This document shows, in pieces, positions 1 to 5,395 of a DNA stretch of 5,806 nucleotides. Source of the stretch: Natronomonas sp. Lineage in GTDB: Archaea; Halobacteriota; Halobacteria; Halobacteriales; Haloarculaceae. The position numbers and the translations under genes were made by a program. Every line of letters starts with the position of its first letter. Position 1 is the first letter of the stretch. Under the pieces are notes generated by a model. It worked only from the letters and a program-made list of their open reading frames with translations. It was not told the DNA's origin and made no database searches. The stretch covers positions 1 through 5,806 of the forward strand of contig SKKJ01000103.1 in the NCBI GenBank assembly GCA_007121575.1. Reading direction: 5' to 3'.

Positions 1-822
1 GATGCGATCTATATGACCGGCTATGGGACCTCCGTCTCTCGCGTCGGGGTTCCCGATGCCGGACTCATCACGATGCCCGAAATGGTCGAGAACGCGAACC
101 GGATTCAAGAAGCCGTCGACGTGCCCGTCATCGCCGACGCCGATAACGGTTACGGGAACGCGACGAACGTGATCCGAACCGTCCAGGAGTTCATCAAAGC
201 CGGAATCGGCGGCATCCACATCGAAGATCAGACGTTCCCGAAGCGGTGCGGCCACGTCAAAGGTCGGCAGGTGATCCCGAAAGAGGAGGCTATCGGTAAA
301 TATCGGGCCGCTGCGGACGTTCGCGACGAACGAGACGAAGAGTTCGTCATCATCGCTCGAACCGACGCCCGCGGTTCGGTCGGCGGCTCTCTCGAAGATG
401 CGATCGATCGTGCGAACGCCTACTGTGAGGCCGGTGCGGATCTCGCGTTCGTCGAAGGGTTGCTCGATGAGGCCGAGATGGAGGCCGCGTGCGAGGCCGT
501 CGATGCGCCGATGTTGTACAACTACGCCGGCATCTCGCCGAATACGGCCGTGGATCGGCTCGACTCGATGGGGTATGATCTGGTCATCTTCCCCGCCTTC
601 TCGAACAAGGCGACGATCCAGACGGTGTATGAGAACACACAGCGCTTCGTCGAGGATCCGAACGAGGCGATGGATGCGATCGTCGAGGACTTCGAGAAAC
701 TCCCGTTCGACCTGCACGAGTTCTCCGGGTTTTCCGACGTCGTCGAGTGGGAGCAAAAATACCTCCCCGAAGAAGACGCGGCGAAATACGACACCACCGA
801 GGGTGCCGAGATCGGTAACTAA
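1..822 (+). CDS. Isocitrate lyase / PEP mutase superfamily lyase (2-methylisocitrate or dimethylmalate lyase-like), 5'-truncated
   Basis: The reading frame is open from base 1 (DAIY then MTGYG), so the ATG at 13 is probably internal. Family members run to about 290-305 residues; 273 are present, so roughly 30 N-terminal residues lie off the left edge. Visible family hallmarks are ADADNGYGN (bases 133-159, the Mg-binding Asp region), IHIEDQ, and KRCGH (241-255), whose Cys is the general acid/base of carbon-carbon-cleaving members. IIARTDAR (about 346-369) is also present. KRCGH argues for a lyase rather than a true PEP mutase. The family cleaves 2-methylisocitrate, isocitrate or 2,3-dimethylmalate in the cytoplasm, usually to a 2-oxo acid plus a dicarboxylic or monocarboxylic acid. 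The convergent aconitase-type hydro-lyase genes next door could supply a substituted malate substrate. Family membership is certain; substrate is not. Oxaloacetate decarboxylase-type activity remains possible. Confidence 0.9.
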   Translation, partial: DAIYMTGYGTSVSRVGVPDAGLITMPEMVENANRIQEAVDVPVIADADNGYGNATNVIRTVQEFIKAGIGGIHIEDQTFPKRCGHVKGRQVIPKEEAIGKYRAAADVRDERDEEFVIIARTDARGSVGGSLEDAIDRANAYCEAGADLAFVEGLLDEAEMEAACEAVDAPMLYNYAGISPNTAVDRLDSMGYDLVIFPAFSNKATIQTVYENTQRFVEDPNEAMDAIVEDFEKLPFDLHEFSGFSDVVEWEQKYLPEEDAAKYDTTEGAEIGN

Positions 823-831
823 CCCTTGTAC

Positions 832-1332
832 TCAGTCGTCGATCCGCAACCCTTCCGGATGCTGTCGGTAGTGTTCGATGATTCCACCGGCATCGAAGAT
901 TTGCTGGACTTCTCTTGGCAGCGGCTCGAAATCGAGCGTTTCCCCAGTCGTTTCGTTTTCGATCGTCGCGCTGTCGAAATCGACGGTGAGTACGTCGCCT
1001 TCGGAGATGTGATCGGTCGCCCCTTCGACGGTCAACGCTGGCAGTCCGATCACGATCGAGTTCCGATAGAATATCCGTGAGAAGGACTCGGCGATCACAC
1101 AGCCGATGCCGGCGGCTTGAATCGCCATCGGTGCGCTTTCGCGGCTGCTCCCGGAGCCGAAGTGTTCGCCGGCGACGACGAAATCGCCGTCTTCGATCTC
1201 CTCGGCGAAACCGGGTCGCTCGGGTTCGAAGATGTGTTCGGCCATGACCTCGATCGGCTGGCCGAAGTAATCGCTCGGCGTGATCACGTCGGTGTTGACC
1301 TCATCGCCGAAGACGTACGCGGTTCCCCGCAT
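832..1332 (-). CDS. leuD: Aconitase-type hydro-lyase small subunit (LeuD/homoaconitase small-subunit family)
   Basis: This 166-residue swivel-domain protein matches the usual archaeal LeuD length (about 160-170). Seen in order: VFGDEVNTDVITPSDYF at the N-terminus, HFGSGSSRESAP (residues 57-68, the substrate-carboxylate binding loop), FSRIFYRNSIVIGLPAL (84-100), then a C-terminal tail. It should pair with the large subunit encoded immediately upstream to form a 4Fe-4S hydro-lyase that moves water on a substituted malate. I chose the ATG at 1332-1330 because GGAGGTG lies five bases upstream and MRGTAYVFGD matches the family start; a GTG at 1338-1336 is the alternative and would add two residues. 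The specificity loop reads YFGQ (22-25), not the YLV or YLRT forms known for isopropylmalate isomerase and homoaconitase. The leuD symbol therefore marks family, not proven leucine biosynthesis. Confidence 0.88.
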   Translation of the reverse strand: MRGTAYVFGDEVNTDVITPSDYFGQPIEVMAEHIFEPERPGFAEEIEDGDFVVAGEHFGSGSSRESAPMAIQAAGIGCVIAESFSRIFYRNSIVIGLPALTVEGATDHISEGDVLTVDFDSATIENETTGETLDFEPLPREVQQIFDAGGIIEHYRQHPEGLRIDD

Positions 1333-1334
1333 GT

Positions 1335-2597
1335 TCACACCTCCGTCGGGTCGGTAATCCGACCCGTGATCGCCGACGCGGCCGCCGTTTCGGGGCTGGA
1401 GAGATATATCTCAGAGCTATCAGCACCCATCCGGCCCTGGAAGTTTCGGTTCTGTGCGGCGAGACACACCTCGTCGTCGCCGATCACGCCCATCCCCATG
1501 CCGATGCAGGCACCGCACGTCGAGTTCGTGATCGTCGCTCCGGCATCGGTGAACGTTCGAATCAGCCCCTCGCGCTCGGCTTTCGCGTAGATCTCACGCG
1601 ACGCGGGAGTGACGATAAACCGGGTTCCGCGGGCGACTTCGTTGCCTTCGATGACGTCGGCGGCTGCTTTCAGGTCCTCGAACTTTCCGTTGGTGCACGA
1701 GCCGATGAACACCTGGTCCAATTCGACGTCGACAACCTCGTCGACATCGACGACGTTCTCGACGCGGTGTGGTTTGGCGACTTTCGGTCGGAGCTCGTCG
1801 GCGTCCAGTTCGTACACGGCCTCGTATTCGGCGTCGTCGTCCGCGCGCTGTGGCTCGTACGGTTCGTCGGTTCGCTCGTCGACGAACTCCGTCACCGCTT
1901 CGTCGACCGGCGTAAAACCGAACTTCCCGCCGAGTTCGATGGTCATATTCGAGAGCGTAAACCGGTCGTCGAGCGCGAGATCCTCGATGGCTTCCCCGGC
2001 GTATTCGACGGCACGATAGCGCGCGACATCGGTTCCGAACTCGCCGGCTATCTGTAAGAGGAGATCCTTCGAAGAGACTCGTTTCCCGAACGTTCCGCTG
2101 ACATCGAACCGGATCGTTTCGGGCACGCGAAACCAGTTTTGTCCGGTCGCGTACACGTAGGCCATATCGGTGAACCCGATTCCGGTTCCGGCGGCGCCGA
2201 ACGCGCCGTAACTCGTCGTGTGCGAGTCGGTTCCAACGACGAGCTCGCCGGGGCGCACGTGACCTTTCTCGACCATGACCTCGTGACAGATCCCCGTCCC
2301 GACATCGTAGAAGTTCTCGATACCGTGTTCTTCGACGAACCGCCGTATTCTGGACTTCTGATTGGCGTCCTCGACGGTGTGCGATGGCGCGACGTGGTCC
2401 ATCGGACAGACGATCCGCGACGGGTCCCACAGCTCTTCGACGCCCATCTCTTCGAGGTGCTCCATGACGCCGTCCGTGCCGAGATCGTGCGACATCGCCA
2501 TATCGATATCACATATCAGATGATCGCCGGGCGACACTGTCGCCGGGTCTTCCCCGGCCGCTCGCGCTAATATTTTCTCCGCGATTGTGCTTGCCAT
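1335..2597 (-). CDS. leuC: Aconitase-type hydro-lyase large subunit (LeuC/homoaconitase large-subunit family)
   Basis: The 420-residue protein has the length of archaeal LeuC/HacA proteins, shorter than bacterial LeuC (about 465). Motifs seen: MDHVAPSHTVEDANQKS (66-82), GTDSHTTSYGAFGAAGTGIGF (122-142, substrate-binding signature), GSCTNG (299-304), CGACIG (361-366), NRNFQGRMG (383-391) and YLSSPETAAASAITGRITDP (398-417). C301, C361 and C364 are the three 4Fe-4S ligands, so it should be active, carrying out stereospecific dehydration/rehydration of a malate-type acid in the cytoplasm. Its stop lies just ahead of the small-subunit start, so the subunits are co-expressed. The gene has its own promoter in the 86-base gap upstream. 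3-Isopropylmalate isomerase is the default annotation. The neighbouring lyase and dehydrogenase and the unusual small-subunit loop make citraconate/dimethylmaleate-type hydratase a serious alternative. Confidence 0.9.
   Translation of the reverse strand: MASTIAEKILARAAGEDPATVSPGDHLICDIDMAMSHDLGTDGVMEHLEEMGVEELWDPSRIVCPMDHVAPSHTVEDANQKSRIRRFVEEHGIENFYDVGTGICHEVMVEKGHVRPGELVVGTDSHTTSYGAFGAAGTGIGFTDMAYVYATGQNWFRVPETIRFDVSGTFGKRVSSKDLLLQIAGEFGTDVARYRAVEYAGEAIEDLALDDRFTLSNMTIELGGKFGFTPVDEAVTEFVDERTDEPYEPQRADDDAEYEAVYELDADELRPKVAKPHRVENVVDVDEVVDVELDQVFIGSCTNGKFEDLKAAADVIEGNEVARGTRFIVTPASREIYAKAEREGLIRTFTDAGATITNSTCGACIGMGMGVIGDDEVCLAAQNRNFQGRMGADSSEIYLSSPETAAASAITGRITDPTEV
1338..1344 (-). promoter_or_regulatory. 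Shine-Dalgarno sequence deciding the small-subunit start
   Basis: The minus strand reads GGAGGTG, then TGAAC, then ATG. This near-perfect anti-16S match sits inside the last codons of the large-subunit gene, whose TGA is at 1337-1335. The five-base spacing supports initiation at the ATG (1332) rather than the GTG that overlaps the stop codon. It implies translational coupling of the two subunits, an arrangement expected for an internal gene of a haloarchaeal operon. Confidence 0.75.
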
Positions 2598-2625
2598 GCC
2601 ACCCTGACGTTTGGTGGATATTCAC

Positions 2626-2631
2626 ATAAAA
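2626..2631 (-). promoter_or_regulatory. TATA box of the hydro-lyase operon
   Basis: The minus strand reads TTTTAT, centred about 31 bases before the large-subunit ATG (2597). An archaeal TATA box at that distance would place transcription start only a few bases from the ATG, giving a leaderless or very short-leader mRNA, the usual haloarchaeal situation. AGGGTGG directly before the ATG is only a weak ribosome-binding match. This suggests leuCD can be transcribed independently of the dehydrogenase gene upstream. Confidence 0.55.
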
Positions 2632-2639
2632 CTACGTCG

Positions 2640-2649
2640 CCGGCGCCGG
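2640..2649. repeat. 10-bp perfect palindrome upstream of the hydro-lyase TATA box
   Basis: CCGGCGCCGG is self-complementary and sits about 9 bases upstream of the TTTTAT box, in the 86-base gap between the dehydrogenase stop and the large-subunit start. It could be a regulator site or part of a weak terminator stem for the dehydrogenase. In GC-rich DNA a palindrome of this length can arise by chance, so no function is assigned. Confidence 0.3.
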
Positions 2650-2683
2650 TTTCTGGTGTGCCGATCGGAGCAACGTTCTCCTC

Positions 2684-3685
2684 TCAGAACGGATCTGCTT
2701 CCTCGAGTTCCCGGTCGCCACCGTGGGCGGCTCGCAGACAGAGCTGATCGCGATTGACCGTCGTTTCCGGTAACCGCCCCTCATAGACCGCCCGGACGTT
2801 TTCCGCGGCCCCGCGGTGTTTCGCCGGAACGGACTTCGCCGTCGATCCCGCGATGTGCGGGGTGACAAGCACGTTGTCTAATTCGAACAGCGGGTGGTCC
2901 TCGGTGGTCGGCTCCTCGTCAAAGACGTCGATCGCGGCCCCGTGTATCCACTCTTCTTCGAGTGCTGTGGCGAGTGCGTCGGTGTCGACGAGCGGGCCAC
3001 GGGCCGCGTTCACCAAGATCCCGTCTTCGCCCAGCGCGCGCAACTCCGCTTCGCTGACAGTGCCTCGCGTTTCGTCGGTTAACGGTGCGTGAACGCCGAC
3101 CGCATCGGCGCGCTCGAACAGTTCCAGCTTGCTGTCGACCGACTCGACGCCGTCTGCGAACGTATCGACGTACGGATCGTACGCGACGGTGTCCATCCCC
3201 AGCCCCTGGGCCAATTCGAGAACGAGACTTCCGATCGCCCCGTATCCGAGGGCGCCCATCGTCTGATCGGCGATCTCGGTGTTCATGTAATCGAACTTGT
3301 CCCAGACGCCGTTTCGGATGTTCCGGTCTGCTCGCCGGAGTTCTCGCCTGACCGCGAGCATCGTCGTGATGCTGTATTCGGCGACCGCGCGCGTGTTCGC
3401 GCCGAGGTTGTTACAGACGATGATCCCGAGGTCCGTTGCCGCGCCGATATCGACTGCGTCGAGCCCGACGCCGGGTGAGGTGATCATCTTCAGGTTCGAC
3501 GCTCGCTCGAGTCGTTCGGCGGGCAGTTCGTATCCGCCGAGGACGGCCGCGTCGAACGTCGGAAGATCCGCATCGAGTTCCTCCAAGCTATCGTACGCTG
3601 CGGCAACGGTGACGTTTGCCCAGCCGTCGTAGTCCGGGCGTACGGATTCGTGTGGGTGCCGCCCCACGAGAACGCTCCATGTCAT
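2684..3685 (-). CDS. NAD-dependent D-2-hydroxyacid dehydrogenase
   Basis: This 333-residue protein has the two-domain fold signature of the D-isomer-specific 2-hydroxyacid dehydrogenases. Seen: GVGLDAVDIGAATDLGI (72-88), NNLGANTRAVAEY (92-104), the Rossmann loop GYGAIG (147-152), and D170 in VAYDPY at the end of the second strand, which favours NAD over NADP. The catalytic set is complete: R229 in NAARGPLVD, E258 in DEEPT, and H277 in TPHIAG. It lacks the C-terminal regulatory ACT domain of archaeal SerA (about 525 residues), so phosphoglycerate dehydrogenase is unlikely despite common annotation. It interconverts a 2-oxo acid and a D-2-hydroxy acid; the substrate is unknown. It lies 86 bases upstream of the hydro-lyase genes on the same strand, so a shared pathway is plausible. 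The C-terminus (ELEEADPF) is acidic and poorly conserved. Confidence 0.9.
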   Translation of the reverse strand: MTWSVLVGRHPHESVRPDYDGWANVTVAAAYDSLEELDADLPTFDAAVLGGYELPAERLERASNLKMITSPGVGLDAVDIGAATDLGIIVCNNLGANTRAVAEYSITTMLAVRRELRRADRNIRNGVWDKFDYMNTEIADQTMGALGYGAIGSLVLELAQGLGMDTVAYDPYVDTFADGVESVDSKLELFERADAVGVHAPLTDETRGTVSEAELRALGEDGILVNAARGPLVDTDALATALEEEWIHGAAIDVFDEEPTTEDHPLFELDNVLVTPHIAGSTAKSVPAKHRGAAENVRAVYEGRLPETTVNRDQLCLRAAHGGDRELEEADPF

Positions 3686-3704
3686 ACGATCGCTATGTGC
3701 GTGG

Positions 3705-3724
3705 TGGGAGTGTAAACCCTCCCA
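3705..3724. repeat. Inverted repeat TGGGAG-N8-CTCCCA bracketing a TATA box
   Basis: Six-base perfect arms at 3705-3710 and 3719-3724 flank an eight-base spacer that contains the TTTACA box of the dehydrogenase promoter. A dimeric regulator bound here would block TBP, so this is a candidate operator for repression of the dehydrogenase gene. The geometry (two half-sites, eight-base spacer) resembles archaeal winged-helix regulator sites such as that of TrmB, but the half-site bases differ. No regulator gene is in the window. Confidence 0.4.
3711..3716 (-). promoter_or_regulatory. TATA box of the hydroxyacid dehydrogenase gene
   Basis: The minus strand reads TTTACA, centred about 28 bases upstream of the ATG at 3685. 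That is the spacing expected when transcription starts at or within a few bases of the start codon. No ribosome-binding sequence precedes the ATG, consistent with a leaderless transcript. The box is bracketed by an inverted repeat (3705-3724). Confidence 0.5.
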
Positions 3725-3732
3725 TCGGCAAC

Positions 3733-3746
3733 CGGTCGAACGACCG
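3733..3746. repeat. Inverted repeat CGGTCG-AA-CGACCG in the divergent intergenic region
   Basis: Perfect six-base arms separated by AA lie between the two divergent genes, upstream of both starts (48 bases from the dehydrogenase ATG, 61 from the protease ATG). It may be a regulatory site. The halves are made of CG-rich words common in haloarchaeal DNA, so chance is possible. Confidence 0.3.
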
Positions 3747-3753
3747 ATCCAAC

Positions 3754-3778
3754 CGTTTCGTGTCGATTTGACGAAACG
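3754..3778. repeat. Inverted repeat CGTTTCGT-N9-ACGAAACG upstream of the protease gene
   Basis: Perfect eight-base arms at 3754-3761 and 3771-3778 are separated by nine bases. The right arm ends 29 bases before the ATG at 3808, so the repeat occupies the place where the protease gene's promoter elements should lie. No convincing TATA box is visible for this gene outside it. It is a candidate operator or activator site for the membrane protease. Confidence 0.4.
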
Positions 3779-3807
3779 TTCATCCGGATGCCACGAGAAC
3801 GGCCGAT

Positions 3808-4770
3808 ATGAGTCGATCGATCGTTCGAGCGCCGTCCGGGCGGCTGCGGACTCCGTGGCGCTTGCTCGTTGCGACGGTGTTTCTCCTGCTCATCTCTGTT
3901 GCGGGCTCTGTGGCGTTCTTTTTCATTGACGAGCTGTTTTTCGGCTTCGATGAGCCGCTTTCGGTTATCAGCTACGGGGTCGCGAGCGGGCTTGCGATCG
4001 CACTCGGTGTCGCCATTGTGACACGCGCTCTCGACCGACGTCGTATTCGGGAGTTCGGCCTCGATATCGATACGCGATGGTGGCGCGATTTCGCTGTCGG
4101 CTTAGCGCTTGGAGGTGGGTTGATCGTCGGTTTGTATCTCGCTGGCTTCTCTCTCGGCGTCTACCAGCCTCGTTTCGCCCCGAGCGCTCCGTCGAACCTC
4201 TCGGTCGTTGCCGGCTTCGCCCTCGTGGTCGCGTTGATGTGTATCGTCGGATTTTACGAGGAACTGCTCTTTCGCGGGTATCTGCTCGTGAACGTCGCCG
4301 AGGGGTTGACGGCAGCGTTCGAGACGCGCACGGCGATCTTCGGTGCCGTCGCGCTATCGAGTCTCGTCTTCGGCGTCGTCCACGGTCTCAATCCTAACAT
4401 GACGCTGTTCGGCATCGGAACGATCACGCTCGCCGGTGTCGCGTTGGGACTCGGGTACGTCCTCACCGGTCGGCTCGGGCTTCCGATCGGATTTCACATC
4501 ACGTGGAACCTCGCTCACTTCGTGTTCGGATTGCCGGTTAGCGGGCTTGATTTGGGCGTCCACCTCGTCGAAACCGATCGTGTTGGGTCGGCGTTCGTTC
4601 ACGGCGGTACGGTGGGTCCTGAAGGCGGAATTCTCGGGTTTACCGCGGCACTTGTCGGCTGTTTCGCGGTCGTCGTCTACGGTCGGTGGATCGACGACGA
4701 AGCCTCCATCACGCTCGTTTCGTCGCCGTCGAAGGAGCGGACTCGATCTCCGCTGGACGAAACTGCGTGA
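3808..4770 (+). CDS. CPBP family intramembrane metalloprotease (CAAX/Rce1-type, Abi domain)
   Basis: This 320-residue integral membrane protein has about eight hydrophobic segments (roughly residues 18-40, 54-73, 94-113, 132-150, 178-192, 203-220, 228-242 and 275-292). The three family motifs are all present: EELLFR (151-156, the EExxxR motif), FGVVH (188-192, FxxxH) and HITWN (230-234, HxxxN). These supply the catalytic glutamates and metal-binding residues inside the membrane, so the enzyme is probably active. Eukaryotic Rce1 trims prenylated CAAX proteins; most prokaryotic members have unknown substrates, and some process peptides or act in bacteriocin immunity. A charged cytoplasm-like tail of about 28 residues follows the last helix. 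It is divergent from the dehydrogenase gene and has no obvious functional link to it. The start is the first ATG in frame; no Shine-Dalgarno sequence precedes it. Confidence 0.92.
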   Translation: MSRSIVRAPSGRLRTPWRLLVATVFLLLISVAGSVAFFFIDELFFGFDEPLSVISYGVASGLAIALGVAIVTRALDRRRIREFGLDIDTRWWRDFAVGLALGGGLIVGLYLAGFSLGVYQPRFAPSAPSNLSVVAGFALVVALMCIVGFYEELLFRGYLLVNVAEGLTAAFETRTAIFGAVALSSLVFGVVHGLNPNMTLFGIGTITLAGVALGLGYVLTGRLGLPIGFHITWNLAHFVFGLPVSGLDLGVHLVETDRVGSAFVHGGTVGPEGGILGFTAALVGCFAVVVYGRWIDDEASITLVSSPSKERTRSPLDETA

Positions 4771-4821
4771 TCCGTTGACCTGTACCCACCGAAACACCGT
4801 CGCACGACGCGGTTCGAAGCC

Positions 4822-4827
4822 TTTATC
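4822..4827 (+). promoter_or_regulatory. Promoter (BRE/TATA) of the uL16 gene
   Basis: TTCGAAGCC followed by TTTATC is a strong haloarchaeal BRE-plus-TATA pattern. The box is centred about 30 bases before the ATG at 4855, so the mRNA should begin within a few bases of the start codon. It lies in the 84-base gap after the protease stop, so the ribosomal protein gene and the creatininase-family gene behind it are transcribed independently of the protease. Confidence 0.7.
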
Positions 4828-4854
4828 AGCGAACTGACCCACTTTTCTGGTACT

Positions 4855-5388
4855 ATGAGTGACAAGCCCGCTTCGATGTACCGGGATATCGATAAGCCCG
4901 CGTACACCCGGCGCGAGTATATTACGGGCATCCCCGGCTCGAAGATCGCCCAGTACAAGATGGGCAACTTCGATGCGGAACCCGACGATTACGAGGTACA
5001 GATCAGTCTGATCGTCGACGAGGCGGTTCAGATCCGTCACGGGTCGTTGGAAGCCGCGCGGCTTTCGGCCAACCGACGCATGCTGAAAGAACTCGGCGAG
5101 AACGGCGATTACAAAATGATCCTCCGGAAGTTCCCACACCAGGTCATCCGGGAGAACAAACAGGCAACCGGCGCGGGTGCCGACCGTGTCTCGGACGGCA
5201 TGCGGCAATCGTTCGGTAAGATCGTCGGCACGGCCGCCCGAATCCCGAAAGGCGACCAGCTCTTTACCATCTGGTGTCACCCCGAGGACGCCGAGGTCGC
5301 GAAGGACTCGCTCCGCCGTGCGTACAACAAGATCTCGCCACCGGCCACGGTCAGGGTCGAACGCGGCGAAGAACTGCTCATCGCGTAA
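4855..5388 (+). CDS. rpl10e: 50S ribosomal protein uL16 (archaeal/eukaryotic L10e type)
   Basis: The 177-residue protein is full length for archaeal L10e. It starts with a typical N-terminus ([25 protein letters not shown] region, residues 14-38) and carries the conserved block [21 protein letters not shown] followed by [15 protein letters not shown] (about residues 97-132). The GAGADR segment is the internal loop that reaches the peptidyl-transferase and tRNA-binding region of the large subunit. It is an essential cytoplasmic ribosome component. The ATG at 4855 agrees with both the family N-terminus ([22 protein letters not shown]) and the promoter spacing. The downstream creatininase-family gene starts only seven bases after the stop and is probably co-transcribed. 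Confidence 0.97.
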   Translation: MSDKPASMYRDIDKPAYTRREYITGIPGSKIAQYKMGNFDAEPDDYEVQISLIVDEAVQIRHGSLEAARLSANRRMLKELGENGDYKMILRKFPHQVIRENKQATGAGADRVSDGMRQSFGKIVGTAARIPKGDQLFTIWCHPEDAEVAKDSLRRAYNKISPPATVRVERGEELLIA

Positions 5389-5395
5389 GCTTTCG

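Noticed and set aside
13..15. ATG at base 13 as the true start of the lyase
   Set aside because: The frame is open to base 1 and the residues before it (DAIY) fit the family strand preceding the substrate loop; family proteins have about 30 more N-terminal residues.
1594..2430. A 278-codon minus-strand frame inside the large-subunit gene, in another phase
   Set aside because: It is extremely Arg-rich, overlaps a gene with intact catalytic motifs, and is unlike acidic haloarchaeal proteins.
1767..2570. Plus-strand frames opposite the large-subunit gene (1767-2057 and 2139-2570)
   Set aside because: They are antisense to leuC with no family motif, no promoter and no ribosome-binding sequence; treated as shadows.
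2684..3685. Naming the hydroxyacid dehydrogenase serA (phosphoglycerate dehydrogenase)
   Set aside because: It lacks the C-terminal regulatory extension including the ACT domain expected of archaeal SerA, and its context is not serine biosynthesis. Only the family-level call is supported.
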